A stretch of DNA of 64,000 nucleotides, from assembly GCF_000364705.1 (NCBI RefSeq), contig NZ_AQOH01000144.1, positions 62,001 through 126,000 of the forward strand, read 5' to 3'. The DNA comes from Pseudomonas fuscovaginae SE-1. Lineage in GTDB: Bacteria; Pseudomonadota; Gammaproteobacteria; Pseudomonadales; Pseudomonadaceae. Under the pieces are notes generated by a model. That model was not told the origin of the DNA. It worked only from the letters and a program-made list of their open reading frames with translations, and did not search any database. Made by a program: the position numbers and the translations under genes. Below are positions 25,568-35,596 of this stretch, piece after piece (position 1 is the first letter of the stretch; each line of letters opens with the position of its first letter).

Positions 25568-25871
25568 GGGGCACTCCACGGCTGAAGGGAATTTATGATC
25601 AGGATAATATTCCGTCAGCCGAGGGGCGAACAGCACTATTGATCTGAGTGATCAAGCTCGAAAAGTGTCAGGAACCCGGCCGCGCCAGAACAGCGCTGAA
25701 CCCTGTGGAAGCCGGCCGGGCAGCTCCCACAGGGATCGCGCCTGGCGGTTTCTTGTGGGCGAAGGCTTCAACGAAGCGTCGGACCGCCGCGAAGAAGCCC
25801 TCAACCCTTGCGCAGAACCCTAGAATCTCCCACAGGTTCGCCCCAGGAAGTCCGGTTGTCACGGACCGGTA
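25568..25871. other. Intergenic region with a diverged REP-like sequence
   Basis: These 304 bp lie between gpx and the old yellow enzyme gene and contain no supported gene. ccctgtggaagccggccggg...gcagctcccacaggg (about 25700-25730) is a short inverted pair resembling REP arms. tgtgggcgaaggcttcaacg further on looks like another decayed copy. Confidence 0.45.
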
Positions 25872-26354
25872 TCAGGCCAATGCCTTCTCGATGGCCTGGA
25901 CCACTGCCGGGTCATCCGGCGCCGTGCGCGGCGAGAAGCGTGCAAGTACGCGACCGTCCTTGCCCATCAGGAATTTCTCGAAGTTCCAGGTGATGTCACC
26001 GGGGAACTCGGCGCCCTCGCCCGCCAGCAGCCGATACAACTGGTGACGATCATGGCCGTTGACCTCCAGCTTGCGGCTCAACGGAAAGGTCACGCCGTAG
26101 TTGAGGCTGCAGAATTCGCGAATCTCGTCTTCAGAACCCGGCTCCTGGCCGGCGAACTGGTTGCACGGCACGCCCAGCACCGAGAACCCCTGGCCCTTGT
26201 ATTGCTGGTAGAGGTTTTCCAGTGCCGCGTACTGCGGCGTCAGGCCACATTTGGAGGCGACATTGACCACCAGCACGACATGCCCCTTGAAGGGTGCGAG
26301 GGGCAGGTCCTGGCCATCCAGCGCCACCAGCGTAAGGTCGTGAAAAGCACTCAT
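25872..26354 (-). CDS. Glutathione peroxidase family protein
   Basis: The 160-residue thiol peroxidase has peroxidatic Cys36 in NVASKCGLTPQY, the Gln loop VPCNQFAGQEPG and the Trp motif ITWNFEKFL. A Cys at about 64 (VPCNQ) suggests use of thioredoxin, as in many bacterial Cys-GPx enzymes. GGGAG 6 nt upstream supports ATG 26354. It reduces peroxides in the cytoplasm. Confidence 0.92.
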   Translation of the reverse strand: MSAFHDLTLVALDGQDLPLAPFKGHVVLVVNVASKCGLTPQYAALENLYQQYKGQGFSVLGVPCNQFAGQEPGSEDEIREFCSLNYGVTFPLSRKLEVNGHDRHQLYRLLAGEGAEFPGDITWNFEKFLMGKDGRVLARFSPRTAPDDPAVVQAIEKALA

Positions 26355-26440
26355 GGCGAACTCCCGATAATCCCGTGTTACGTCTCGACATTGTTGCCCG
26401 ACACCATGACCGGTTTCCAGCGATGAAACCGCGGCGGACT

Positions 26441-26466
26441 AAAAAGGCGCCCGTGGGCGCCTTCCT
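26441..26466 (-). terminator. Intrinsic terminator of slyD
   Basis: On the minus strand AAGGCGCCC, ACG, GGGCGCCTT and TTT follow the slyD stop codon by about 25 bp. Confidence 0.8.
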
Positions 26467-26490
26467 ACAACCAGAGCTTAGCAGCAGAAC

Positions 26491-26976
26491 TCAGTGGTGA
26501 TGGCCGCCTTCGCCATGGATGTGACCATGGGCGATTTCTTCCTGGCTGGCGTCACGGATGTTGACGATCTTGACCTTGAAGTTCAGGCGCTGGCCAGCCA
26601 GCGGGTGGTTGCCGTCGACGGTGACGTCGTCGCCGTCCAGGTCACGGATGGTGACGATCTGCATCTGGCCATCCGGAGCGGAAGCGTGGAACTGCATGCC
26701 CACTTCCAGCTCGTCGACGCCTTCGAACATGCCGCGGCTCAGGGTGCTGACCAGTTCAGCCGAGTATTCGCCGTAGGCATCTTCAGGCTCGACGGTGACG
26801 TTCAGTTCGTCACCCGCGGCCTTGCCTTCCAGAGCCTTTTCCAGGCCTGGAATGATGTTGCCTGCACCTTGCAGGTACACCAGCGGCGCGCCGCCGGCAG
26901 AGCTGTCGATGACCTCACCAGCGTCGTTGGTCAGGGTATAGTCGATGGACACAGCCTTATTGGCGGCGATCAGCAT
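26491..26976 (-). CDS. slyD: FKBP-type peptidyl-prolyl isomerase SlyD
   Basis: The 161-residue protein has the SlyD fold: FKBP segments (VSIDYTLTNDAGEVIDSS, GAGNIIPGLEKALEGKAAGD), an inserted-flap chaperone domain (about 70-125) and a His-rich metal-binding tail (HGHIHGEGGHHH). It acts as a prolyl isomerase, chaperone and nickel binder in the cytoplasm. ATG 26976 is chosen because the family starts MLIAANKAVSIDY. Confidence 0.94.
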   Translation of the reverse strand: MLIAANKAVSIDYTLTNDAGEVIDSSAGGAPLVYLQGAGNIIPGLEKALEGKAAGDELNVTVEPEDAYGEYSAELVSTLSRGMFEGVDELEVGMQFHASAPDGQMQIVTIRDLDGDDVTVDGNHPLAGQRLNFKVKIVNIRDASQEEIAHGHIHGEGGHHH

Positions 26977-27283
26977 GGGGCGGGACCTTTTGCAGAAGAA
27001 TGAAGAGCGGACAAGTCTAAACAAGGATTCGCCCGAAAGCGAACGGAACCCGGACGGACGGGTTGAACCGGCCCCCTCCTTCATCATCGGTTTCCACCAG
27101 GATGAGGACGGTCACTGGGTTGCCGAGCTGTCCTGCGGCCATACCCAGCACCTGCGCCACCAGCCACCGTGGCAGTCGCGTGCCTGGGTGCTGGACGCGG
27201 TGCGGCGTTCGGCCCGGATCGGCCAACGCTTTGCATGTGGTTGGTGCGCACAGGGCTCGGTTAGCGCTAACCTTGGCGTCTGA
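26975..27283 (+). CDS. DUF3565 family protein
   Basis: The conserved core FIIGFHQDEDGHWVAELSCGHTQHLRHQPPW followed by RAWV is the DUF3565 pattern (quoted in part: residues about 36-70). It has Cys/His spacing (CGHTQHLRH, then CGWC) that could bind metal. The start is uncertain: ATG 26975 lies opposite the slyD start and lacks a clear ribosome-binding site; TTG 26990 is possible. It lies 56 bp upstream of pta. The function is unknown. Confidence 0.7.
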   Translation: MGRDLLQKNEERTSLNKDSPESERNPDGRVEPAPSFIIGFHQDEDGHWVAELSCGHTQHLRHQPPWQSRAWVLDAVRRSARIGQRFACGWCAQGSVSANLGV

Positions 27284-27339
27284 ATATCGCAGGGGATCAA
27301 CCATCGGTCCCCGCAGTTGCGCTCCACAAGAGACTACGC

Positions 27340-29439
27340 ATGCAAACTTTCTTTATCGCGCCCACCGATTTTGGCGTGGGTCTGACCTCGATCAGCCTCG
27401 GGCTGGTCCGCACGCTGGAACGCGCCGGCCTGAAGGTCGGTTTCTTCAAGCCCATCGCCCAGCCACACCCGGGTGATACCGGACCGGAGCGTTCGACCGA
27501 ACTGGTGGCCCGTACCCACGGTCTCAAGCCGCCCCAACCGCTGGGCCTGGCCCATGTCGAGCGGATGCTCGGCGACGGCCAGCTCGACGAACTGCTGGAA
27601 GAAATCATCACCCTGTACCAGCAGGCCGCGATCGGCAAGGACGTGCTGGTGGTCGAAGGCATGGTCCCGACCCGGGCGGCCAGCTACGCCGCGCGGGTCA
27701 ACCTGCACCTGGCGAAGAGCCTGGATGCCGAGGTGATCCTGGTCTCGGCACCGGAAAACGAAGTGCTGACCGAGCTGTCCGGCCGGGTCGAGTTGCAGGC
27801 GCAACTGTTTGGCGGCCCGAAGGACCCCAAGGTTCTCGGCGTGATTCTCAACAAGGTGCGCGCCGACGAGAGCATGGAGGCCTTTGCCGCCCGTCTCAAG
27901 GAACACTCGCCGTTGTTGCGCAGCGGCGACTTCCGCCTGCTCGGCTGCATCCCCTACCAGCCAGAACTGAACGCACCGCGGACCCGCGACGTCGCCGAGC
28001 TGCTGGGCGCCCAGGTGCTCAACGCCGGCGACTATGAAACCCGGCGCATGTCGAAGATCATCCTCTGCGCCCGCACCGTCCTCAACACCCTGCAACTGCT
28101 CAAGCCCGGCGTGCTGGTGGTGACCCCGGGCGATCGCGACGACATCATCCTCGCCGTCAGCCTGGCGGCACTCAATGGCGTGCCGCTGGCCGGCCTGCTG
28201 CTGACCAGCGACACCAAGCCCGATCCTCGGCTGATGGAACTCTGCCGCGGCGCACTCCAGGCCGGCCTGCCGGTACTGTCGGTGAGCACCGGCTCCTACG
28301 ACACCGCCAACCAGCTCAACAGCCTGAACAAGGAAATCCCGGTCGATGACCGCGAGCGGGCGGAGATCATCACCGACTTCGTCGCCAGCCACCTCGACGC
28401 CCAGTGGCTGCACCAGCGTTGTGGTACCCCGCGGGAGATGCGCCTGACGCCGGCGGTGTTCCGCTATCAGTTGATCCAGCGCGCCCAGCAGGCCAACAAG
28501 CGCATCGTCCTGCCCGAAGGCAGCGAGCCGCTGACCGTGCAGGCGGCGGCGATCTGCCAGGCGCGGGGCATTGCTCGCTGCGTGCTGCTGGCCAAGCCGG
28601 CGGATGTCGAGGCGGTGGCCAAGGCCCACGGTTTCGAGTTGCCGCCGGGGCTGGAGATTCTCGATCCGGACGAAATCGGCAAGCGTTACGCCGAGCCGAT
28701 GGTGGCCTTGCGCAAGAACAAGAGCCTGAACACGCCGATGGCCGAGCAGCAACTGGAAGACCCGGTGGTGATCGGCACCATGATGCTGGCGCTGGACGAG
28801 GTCGACGGCCTGGTTTCCGGCGTGATCCACTCCACCGCCAATACCATCCGTCCGGCCCTGCAACTGATCAAGACCGCGCCGGGTTGCACCCTGGTGTCGT
28901 CGGTGTTCTTCATGCTGTTCCCCGAGCAGGTGCTGGTCTACGGCGACTGCGTGATGAACCCGCACCCATCCGCCACCGAACTGGCGGAAATCGCCCTGCA
29001 GAGCGCGGATTCGGCCCAGGCCTTTGGCATCGCCCCGCGCGTGGCGATGATCAGCTATTCCAGCGGCGAATCGGCCAGCGGCGAGGAAGTGGAGAAGGTT
29101 CGCGAGGCCACCCTGCTGGCCCACGAGGCCCAGCGCGACCTGCTGATCGACGGGCCGTTGCAGTACGACGCCGCCGCCAACGAAAACGTCGCCCGGCAAC
29201 TGGCGCCCAACAGCCAGGTGGCCGGCCGCGCCACGGTATTCGTGTTCCCCGACCTGAACACCGGCAACACCACCCACAAGGCAGTGCAACGCAGTGCCGA
29301 CTGCGTCAGCCTGGGGCCGATGCTGCAGGGCCTGCGCAAGCCGGTCAACGACCTGCCGCGCGGCGCCCAGGTCGACGACATCGTCTACACCATCGCACTG
29401 ACGGCGATCCAGGCCGCCAACCGACCTGTGGATATCTGA
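27340..29439 (+). CDS. pta: Phosphate acetyltransferase (long form)
   Basis: The 699-residue enzyme interconverts acetyl-CoA and acetyl phosphate. It has an N-terminal BioD-like P-loop domain (about 1-200), a DRTGG domain (about 220-340) and a C-terminal catalytic PTA domain (about 370-699, with RIVLPEGSEPLTVQAA, GLVSGVIHSTANTIRPALQ and YSSGESASGEEVEKV). The length matches the gamma-proteobacterial long form. Acetate kinase, which is directly adjacent in P. aeruginosa, is absent here. Confidence 0.95.
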   Translation: MQTFFIAPTDFGVGLTSISLGLVRTLERAGLKVGFFKPIAQPHPGDTGPERSTELVARTHGLKPPQPLGLAHVERMLGDGQLDELLEEIITLYQQAAIGKDVLVVEGMVPTRAASYAARVNLHLAKSLDAEVILVSAPENEVLTELSGRVELQAQLFGGPKDPKVLGVILNKVRADESMEAFAARLKEHSPLLRSGDFRLLGCIPYQPELNAPRTRDVAELLGAQVLNAGDYETRRMSKIILCARTVLNTLQLLKPGVLVVTPGDRDDIILAVSLAALNGVPLAGLLLTSDTKPDPRLMELCRGALQAGLPVLSVSTGSYDTANQLNSLNKEIPVDDRERAEIITDFVASHLDAQWLHQRCGTPREMRLTPAVFRYQLIQRAQQANKRIVLPEGSEPLTVQAAAICQARGIARCVLLAKPADVEAVAKAHGFELPPGLEILDPDEIGKRYAEPMVALRKNKSLNTPMAEQQLEDPVVIGTMMLALDEVDGLVSGVIHSTANTIRPALQLIKTAPGCTLVSSVFFMLFPEQVLVYGDCVMNPHPSATELAEIALQSADSAQAFGIAPRVAMISYSSGESASGEEVEKVREATLLAHEAQRDLLIDGPLQYDAAANENVARQLAPNSQVAGRATVFVFPDLNTGNTTHKAVQRSADCVSLGPMLQGLRKPVNDLPRGAQVDDIVYTIALTAIQAANRPVDI

Positions 29440-29541
29440 AGCGGCTGCACACGACCACCGTTGTCCGCTACCCTCATGCCATAAGGCGTGGGGGCTGCGG
29501 CCGCTCGCTCAAACAAGAATGCATTCCCGAGAAAGAACACC

Positions 29542-30447
29542 ATGCTCGACTTCCTTCCGGCGCCCCTGCGCGGCCTGCTCGCCTCGCTGCTGCTGGCGTT
29601 GAACACCCTGCTGCTGTGCTCGTTCCTGTTCTGCGTGGCACTGTTCAAGGCCCTGCCCTTCGCCCTGACCCAGCGTTTCAGCCACTGGCTGATGAACCAC
29701 ACCCATGAGGCCTGGATCAGCAACAACAAGGCCTGGATGCATCTGGTCTGCAAGACCCGCTGGCATCTCCATGGTCTGGAGGGGCTGGACTACGAGCACT
29801 CCTACCTGGTCACCAGCAATCACCAGAGTTGGGTCGATATTCTGGTACTGCAGCACGTGCTCAACCGACGGATCCGCCCGTTGAAGTTCTTTCTCAAGCA
29901 GGAACTGATCTGGGTTCCGGTAATCGGCCTGGCCTGGTGGGCCCTGGGTTTTCCCTTCATGAAGCGCTATTCGAAGGCGTATCTGGAGAAACACCCAGAG
30001 AAGAAAGGCAAGGATCTGGAAACCACCCGCAAGACCTGCGCGAAGTTTCGCAAGAACCCTGTGGGTATCTTCAACTTCGCCGAAGGCACACGCTTCACCG
30101 CCGGCAAGCATGCGCAGCAGCAATCGCCATTTCGCTACCTGCTCAAGCCCAAGGCCGGTGGCATCGCTTTCGTACTGGATGCCATGGGCGAACAGCTGGA
30201 ATCCATCGTCAACGTGACCATTCACTACCCGGCTGGACGGCCAGGGTTCTGGGACCTGTTGTGCGGCAAGGTGCGGGAGGTGGTGGTGCATTTCGAAGAG
30301 CTGAGGATTCCACCACAGTTCATCGGCAGGAACTACGAACAGGACGCCGAGTACCGGCAAGCGTTCCAGGCCTGGATCAACCAACTGTGGGCGGACAAGG
30401 ATGCCTTGCTCGCGCGCCTGCACAGTGAGCACCCCGCCAAGGCCTGA
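29542..30447 (+). CDS. PlsC-type lysophospholipid acyltransferase (YihG-like)
   Basis: The 301-residue protein has one or two N-terminal membrane helices (about 8-45), the acyltransferase H-x4-D motif NHQSWVD (about 93-99) and the FNFAEGTRF motif (about 178-186). It belongs to the YihG/YihY-side acyltransferases that tailor phospholipid acyl chains at the inner membrane. Its acyl preference cannot be read from the sequence. The ribosome-binding site is weak (GAAAGAAC). It ends at a bidirectional terminator shared with cysNC. Confidence 0.85.
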   Translation: MLDFLPAPLRGLLASLLLALNTLLLCSFLFCVALFKALPFALTQRFSHWLMNHTHEAWISNNKAWMHLVCKTRWHLHGLEGLDYEHSYLVTSNHQSWVDILVLQHVLNRRIRPLKFFLKQELIWVPVIGLAWWALGFPFMKRYSKAYLEKHPEKKGKDLETTRKTCAKFRKNPVGIFNFAEGTRFTAGKHAQQQSPFRYLLKPKAGGIAFVLDAMGEQLESIVNVTIHYPAGRPGFWDLLCGKVREVVVHFEELRIPPQFIGRNYEQDAEYRQAFQAWINQLWADKDALLARLHSEHPAKA

Positions 30448-30504
30448 GCGGCGCTCGCCACAGGAGGCCTCATGGCACTCGGTGATGGAAACTGAAGGCC
30501 CATG

Positions 30505-30543
30505 AAAAAGCCCGCAACCGATCACTCGGTCGCGGGCTTTTTT
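30505..30543. terminator. Bidirectional intrinsic terminator
   Basis: AAAAAGCCCGCAACCGA, a TCAC loop, TCGGTCGCGGGCTTTTTT. It sits between the convergent acyltransferase and cysNC genes and has A/T runs on both sides. Confidence 0.88.
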
Positions 30544-30557
30544 GTGGCCGGCGAAGC

Positions 30558-32456
30558 TTAGATCGCGCCGCGCTGGCGCAGCAGATCCAGCACCTGCTTG
30601 ACGCTGTCCTCCAGCGACAGCGCCTGGGTGTCGATCACCAGATCGGCATTGAGCGGCACATCGTACGGGAAGGACTCGCCCGGGATATTGTCGCCACCGG
30701 CTGCGTACAGGCCCTGTGGATCACGCTCGCGGCAGACCAGCGGCGAAGCCTGGACATAGACGGTGAGCAGACGCTCGCCACCGATCAGGGACTTGGCCTG
30801 CTCGCGGCCCTCGGCATCCGGCGCGACGAACGCGGCCAGGGTCAACAGGCCGGCTTCGTTGAACTGGCGCGCCACGTGGGCGGCACGGCGCCAATTTTCG
30901 GTACGACCGGCACGGTCCTGCGGCAGCCCCTTGTTCAGGTCGTGGCGCAGGTTCTGGCCATCCAGCACGAACACCGCGCGCCCCATGTCGAACAGCTTGC
31001 GCTCCACGGCGTAGGCCAGGGTGCTCTTGCCCGCGCCCGACAGGCCGGTGAACAGCACGGTCGCCGGTTGCTGGCCGAAGCGTTGGGCACGCTCCTCGGT
31101 CGCGACATGGGCCAGCTTGCCATGATGGGTGGCACTGCCGTGGGCCAGCGGCTGAGCGACAATCATGCCGGCGCCGACGGTGCCGTTGGTCAGGCGGTCG
31201 ATGACGATGAACGCACCGGTGGTGCGGTTGCTGTCGTAACCGTCCAGGGCGATCGGCGCATCGAGGGCGATCTTGACCTTGCCGATCTCGTTCAGTTGCA
31301 GGGCACTGGCCGAGCCTTCCTCCAGGGTGTTCACGTCGACCCGGTGAACGATGCTGGCAATCGAGCCCGGCACGTAGCTGGTGGCGCGCTTGATGTCGTA
31401 TTTCTTGCCCGGCAGCATCGGCTCCTCGGCCATCCATACCAGCATGGCCTCGAAGCTGTCGGTCACCGGCGGGACATTGTCGGCATGCACCAGCAGGTCG
31501 CCACGGGAGATGTCGATCTCGTCTTCCATGGTCAGGGTGATGGCCTGGCCGGGACCGGCATGTTCCAGTTCACCTTCGTAAGTGACGATGGATTTCACCC
31601 GGCTGCTCTTGCCCGACGGCAGGACCACCACTTCGTCGCCCTTCTTCACGACGCCGCTGGCCAGGGTGCCGGCGAAACCGCGGAAATTCAGGTTCGGCCG
31701 GTTGACGTACTGCACCGGGAAACGCAGGTCGGTGAGGTTGCGGTCGCCCGCCACTTCCACGGTCTCGAGAATCTCCATCAACGACTGGCCGGTGTACCAC
31801 GGCGAACGCTCGCTCTTGTTCACCACGTTGTCGCCCTTGAGCGCCGACATCGGCACGAAGTGCAGGCTCGACGGCTTCATCTTCAGACCTTCGGCGAACT
31901 TCAGGTAGTCGGCCTTGATCGACTCGAACACGCCCTGGTCGAAGTCCTTGAGGTCCATCTTGTTGATGGCAACGACGATGTGCTTGATGCCCAGCAGGGA
32001 GGCGATGAAGCTGTGGCGACGGGTCTGGGTCTGCACGCCGTAGCGGGCATCCACCAGGATGATCGCCAGGTCACAGGTGGAAGCACCGGTGGCCATGTTG
32101 CGGGTGTACTGCTCATGGCCGGGGGTGTCGGCGATGATGAACTTGCGCTTGGCGGTGGAGAAATAGCGGTAGGCCACATCGATGGTGATGCCCTGCTCGC
32201 GCTCGGCCTGCAGGCCATCGACCAGCAGTGCCAGGTCGACTTCCTCACCGGTGGTGCCGACTTTCTTCGAATCGCGAGTGATGGCTTCCAGATGGTCTTC
32301 GTAGATCATCTTCGAGTCGTGCAGCAGGCGCCCGATCAGGGTGCTCTTGCCGTCATCGACGTTGCCGCAGGTCAGGAAGCGCAGCAACTCTTTACGTTCG
32401 TGCTGGCTCAGGTAGGCGAGGATGTCCTCGCTGATCAGATCGGATTGGTGCGACAT
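30558..32456 (-). CDS. cysN: Bifunctional sulfate adenylyltransferase subunit 1 / adenylylsulfate kinase (CysNC)
   Basis: The 632-residue fusion has an EF-Tu-like GTPase (residues about 25-430; GNVDDGKST at 31-39, [16 protein letters not shown]) and a C-terminal APS kinase (from about 467; P-loop GLSGAGKS at 471-478, [21 protein letters not shown]). With CysD it forms ATP sulfurylase, driven by GTP hydrolysis, and the kinase makes PAPS. It lies 13 bp after cysD in an operon. The fusion is normal for pseudomonads. Confidence 0.95.
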   Translation of the reverse strand: MSHQSDLISEDILAYLSQHERKELLRFLTCGNVDDGKSTLIGRLLHDSKMIYEDHLEAITRDSKKVGTTGEEVDLALLVDGLQAEREQGITIDVAYRYFSTAKRKFIIADTPGHEQYTRNMATGASTCDLAIILVDARYGVQTQTRRHSFIASLLGIKHIVVAINKMDLKDFDQGVFESIKADYLKFAEGLKMKPSSLHFVPMSALKGDNVVNKSERSPWYTGQSLMEILETVEVAGDRNLTDLRFPVQYVNRPNLNFRGFAGTLASGVVKKGDEVVVLPSGKSSRVKSIVTYEGELEHAGPGQAITLTMEDEIDISRGDLLVHADNVPPVTDSFEAMLVWMAEEPMLPGKKYDIKRATSYVPGSIASIVHRVDVNTLEEGSASALQLNEIGKVKIALDAPIALDGYDSNRTTGAFIVIDRLTNGTVGAGMIVAQPLAHGSATHHGKLAHVATEERAQRFGQQPATVLFTGLSGAGKSTLAYAVERKLFDMGRAVFVLDGQNLRHDLNKGLPQDRAGRTENWRRAAHVARQFNEAGLLTLAAFVAPDAEGREQAKSLIGGERLLTVYVQASPLVCRERDPQGLYAAGGDNIPGESFPYDVPLNADLVIDTQALSLEDSVKQVLDLLRQRGAI

Positions 32457-32469
32457 GCTTAGACCCTAA

Positions 32470-33387
32470 TTAGAAATAGCCCTGACGTTTCTTGTCTTCC
32501 ATGGAACCGGCGCCATCGTGGTCGATGACCCGGCCCTGGCGCTCGGAAGTACGCGTCAGGAGCATTTCCTGAATGATGTCCGTGAGGGTTTCGGCCTCGG
32601 ACTCCACCGCGCCCGTCAACGGGTAGCAGCCAAGGGTACGGAAACGCACCTTTTTCTTGACGATACGGGCCTTTTCCTCGTCGGACAGGTGCTCGAGGAT
32701 GCGCTCGTCGTCGATCATGATCAGGGTGCCGTTCTTCTCGATGACTTCACGCTCGGCGGCGAAGTACAACGGCACGATCGGGATGCCTTCGAGATAGATA
32801 TATTGCCAGATGTCCAGTTCGGTCCAGTTCGACAGCGGGAAGACGCGGATCGACTCGCCCTTGTTGACCTTGCCGTTGTAGACGTTCCACAGCTCCGGGC
32901 GCTGGTTCTTCGGGTCCCAGCGGTGTTTGCTGTCGCGGAAGGAATACACGCGCTCCTTGGCACGGGACTTCTCTTCGTCACGGCGGGCGCCGCCGAAGGC
33001 CGCGTCGAAGCCATGCTTGTCCAGTGCCTGCTTGAGGCCCTGGGTCTTCATGATGTCGGTGTGCTTGGAACTGCCGTGGGTGAACGGGTTGATGCCCTGA
33101 GCCACCCCTTCCGGGTTGACGTGGGTGATCAGATCCAGGCCCATTTCCGCGACCATGCGATCACGGAACTTGTACATTTCCTGGAATTTCCACTGGGTGT
33201 CGACATGCATCACCGGAAACGGCAGCTTGCCGGGAAAAAACGCCTTGCGTGCCAGGTGCAGCATCACGGCGGAATCTTTGCCGATGGAGTACAGCATCAC
33301 CGGGTTGTCGAACTCGGCGGCCACCTCGCGGATGATGTGGATGCTTTCCGCCTCCAGCTGTTTCAGATGCGTCAGTTTGTCGACCAT
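32470..33387 (-). CDS. cysD: Sulfate adenylyltransferase subunit 2
   Basis: The 305-residue PP-loop ATPase has [12 protein letters not shown] (about 36-47), [16 protein letters not shown] and [14 protein letters not shown]. It catalyses ATP + sulfate to APS together with CysN. It is the first gene of cysD-cysNC, and the upstream 166 bp carry an AT-rich palindromic stretch compatible with CysB control. The length is standard. Confidence 0.96.
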   Translation of the reverse strand: MVDKLTHLKQLEAESIHIIREVAAEFDNPVMLYSIGKDSAVMLHLARKAFFPGKLPFPVMHVDTQWKFQEMYKFRDRMVAEMGLDLITHVNPEGVAQGINPFTHGSSKHTDIMKTQGLKQALDKHGFDAAFGGARRDEEKSRAKERVYSFRDSKHRWDPKNQRPELWNVYNGKVNKGESIRVFPLSNWTELDIWQYIYLEGIPIVPLYFAAEREVIEKNGTLIMIDDERILEHLSDEEKARIVKKKVRFRTLGCYPLTGAVESEAETLTDIIQEMLLTRTSERQGRVIDHDGAGSMEDKKRQGYF

Positions 33388-33493
33388 GGCTACTCACGAA
33401 AAGCGTTCTTGTGGACGGCCAGCGGGCCGTGTTCGAGCCAGGCATGCTAGCACAGCGACCTATTCTATTGATTAGGCCGGATAGATCGAAACG

Positions 33494-33507
33494 ATATAAG
33501 AATATAT
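33494..33507. promoter_or_regulatory. AT-rich imperfect palindrome upstream of cysD
   Basis: ATATAAGAATATAT stands out from GC-rich surroundings, 107 bp upstream of cysD. CysB sites are AT-rich and poorly conserved, so assignment to CysB is only a suggestion. Confidence 0.35.
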
Positions 33508-33553
33508 CCCCTCGTTTGGCTGCCAGCCCTTTCCGGAGGCCGGCCCGGCGGGC

Positions 33554-34312
33554 TCAGATCGGGTTCGGGCAATCGATGAACAGGTGTTCCAGAGCGAAGC
33601 GCCGCGCCAGATACTCACCCAGGGCCTGCACACCATAACGCTCGGTGGCATGGTGGCCGGCAGCGATGAAACTGATGCCGTTTTCCTGCGCGCTGTGAAA
33701 GGTCTGCTCAGAGGCCTCGCCGCTCAGGTACAGGTCGACCCCGGCCTGCACCGCCTGGTCGATGTAGCCCTGGCCGCCGCCGGTGCACCAGCCGACCCGG
33801 CGGATCATCTCGCCGCCTTCGATCAGCAGCGGCTCGCGCCCCAGCGCCTCCTGGACCTTGCGGGCGAAATCGCGCGGGGTCATCGGTTCGTTGAGGGAGC
33901 CGATCAGGCCAACCACCTTGGGGTTCTCGGGGTCCAGCGGGCCCTCGACAGTGATGTCCAACTGACGGGCGAGCTGCACGTTATTGCCGACCTCAGGGTG
34001 CAGGTCCAGTGGCAGGTGGTAGGCCAACAGGCTGATGTCATGCTTGAGCAGGGTTTTCAGCCGACGTTGTTTCATCCCCACGACACAGGGGTCTTCGCCC
34101 TTCCAGAAGTAACCGTGGTGCACGAGTACCAGGTCGGCCCCGGCCTCCACCGCCGCGTCGAGCAGCGCCTGGCTGGCGGTGACCCCGCTGACGATCCGGG
34201 TGACCTGCGGCCGGCCTTCGACCTGCAGGCCGTTGGGGCAGTAATCGGCGATTCGCGAAATGCCGAGAAAGCGGTTCGCCTCCTCGACCAGGGTACTCAG
34301 GGCAACGGCCAT
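33554..34312 (-). CDS. Nif3-like dinuclear metal-centre hexameric protein (YbgI family)
   Basis: The 252-residue protein has the metal-ligand motifs of the Nif3 family: VHHGYFWKGEDP (about 64-75), AYHLPLDLHPEVGNN (about 97-111) and a C-terminal AAGHHATERYG. Members assemble into hexameric toroids with two metal ions; the Pseudomonas member is often annotated as GTP cyclohydrolase I type 2 homolog. A true enzymatic activity is unproven. It is divergent from algW. Confidence 0.9.
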   Translation of the reverse strand: MAVALSTLVEEANRFLGISRIADYCPNGLQVEGRPQVTRIVSGVTASQALLDAAVEAGADLVLVHHGYFWKGEDPCVVGMKQRRLKTLLKHDISLLAYHLPLDLHPEVGNNVQLARQLDITVEGPLDPENPKVVGLIGSLNEPMTPRDFARKVQEALGREPLLIEGGEMIRRVGWCTGGGQGYIDQAVQAGVDLYLSGEASEQTFHSAQENGISFIAAGHHATERYGVQALGEYLARRFALEHLFIDCPNPI

Positions 34313-34354
34313 AAAAACTCCTCAATATCCCATCCAGAGGCGCTCGCAGCCTCG

Positions 34355-34360
34355 TATAAT
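34355..34360 (+). promoter_or_regulatory. -10 box upstream of algW
   Basis: TATAAT lies 53 bp upstream of the algW start. The -35 region is weak by eye. Confidence 0.45.
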
Positions 34361-34413
34361 GCGCGACATTATGGGCCGTCCCGGATGGCCTGCAACCTCC
34401 CAGGACGTGTTCA

Positions 34414-35571
34414 ATGCTCAAGGCTCTGCGTTTTTTCGGCTGGCCGCTGGTGGTCGGCGTGCTGGCCGCTTTGCTGATTATCCAGCGTTACCCCCAGTGG
34501 GTCGGCCTGCCTGACCTGGATGTGAACCTGCAACAGGCCCCGCAGACCGCGACCATCCAGCAGGGTCCGGTGTCCTATGCCGACGCGGTGGACCTTGCCG
34601 CACCAGCGGTGGCCAACCTGTACACCACGAAGATGGTCAACAAGAACAGCCATCCGCTGTTCGAAGACCCGCAGTTCCGGCGTTTCTTCGGCGACAACCT
34701 GCCCAAACAGAAGCGCATGGAGTCCAGCCTGGGTTCGGCGGTGATCATGAGCAAGAGCGGTTACCTGCTGACCAACAACCACGTGACCGCCGGTGCCGAC
34801 CAGATCGTCGTGGCGCTCAAGGATGGTCGCGAGACCCTGGCGCGAGTGATCGGCAGCGACCCGGAGACCGACCTGGCGGTACTCAAGATCGACCTGCCGG
34901 ACCTGCCCTCGATCACCATCGGCCGCTCGGACAAGATCCGCATCGGCGACATCGCCCTGGCCATCGGCAACCCGTTCGGTGTCGGCCAGACCACCACCAT
35001 GGGCATCATCAGCGCCACCGGACGCAACCAACTGGGCCTGAACAACTACGAAGACTTCATCCAGACCGACGCGGCGATCAACCCCGGCAACTCCGGCGGC
35101 GCGCTGATCGATGCCAACGGCAACCTGACCGGGATCAACACGGCGATCTTCTCCAAGTCCGGCGGCTCCCAGGGCATCGGTTTTGCGATCCCGATCAATC
35201 TGGCGGTCGAGGTGATGAAGGCGATCATCGAGCACGGCCAGGTGATTCGTGGCTGGCTGGGTATCGAAGTGCAGCCGCTGACCCAGGAACTGGCGGAATC
35301 GTTCGGCCTCAGTGGACGCCCGGGGATCGTCGTGGCGGGTATTTTCCGTGACGGGCCGGCGCAGAGGGCCGGTCTGCAGTTGGGTGACGTGATCCTGAGC
35401 ATCGATGGTGAGCCGGCCAACGACGGGCGCAAGTCGATGAACCAGGTGGCGCGGATCAAGCCGACCGACAAGGTGGTGATCCAGGTTCTGCGCAATGGCA
35501 AGGAACTCAAGCTGACGGCCGAGATCGGCCTGCGTCCGCCACAGCAGACGGCGCCGAAGGAAGAGGAATAA
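34414..35571 (+). CDS. algW: Periplasmic serine protease AlgW (DegS type)
   Basis: The 385-residue protein has an N-terminal membrane anchor (about 8-24), a trypsin-like domain with His123 (TNNHVTAG), Asp153 (ETDLAVLK) and Ser227 (NPGNSGGA), and one C-terminal PDZ domain (about 265-375). AlgW starts regulated cleavage of the anti-sigma factor MucA when mislocalised envelope signals bind its PDZ domain, releasing AlgU. The catalytic residue numbers coincide with those of P. aeruginosa AlgW. The following his-mur-mla order is also the same. Confidence 0.95.
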   Translation: MLKALRFFGWPLVVGVLAALLIIQRYPQWVGLPDLDVNLQQAPQTATIQQGPVSYADAVDLAAPAVANLYTTKMVNKNSHPLFEDPQFRRFFGDNLPKQKRMESSLGSAVIMSKSGYLLTNNHVTAGADQIVVALKDGRETLARVIGSDPETDLAVLKIDLPDLPSITIGRSDKIRIGDIALAIGNPFGVGQTTTMGIISATGRNQLGLNNYEDFIQTDAAINPGNSGGALIDANGNLTGINTAIFSKSGGSQGIGFAIPINLAVEVMKAIIEHGQVIRGWLGIEVQPLTQELAESFGLSGRPGIVVAGIFRDGPAQRAGLQLGDVILSIDGEPANDGRKSMNQVARIKPTDKVVIQVLRNGKELKLTAEIGLRPPQQTAPKEEE

Positions 35572-35596
35572 CCGGGCTACCGATCCCTTATGACCA

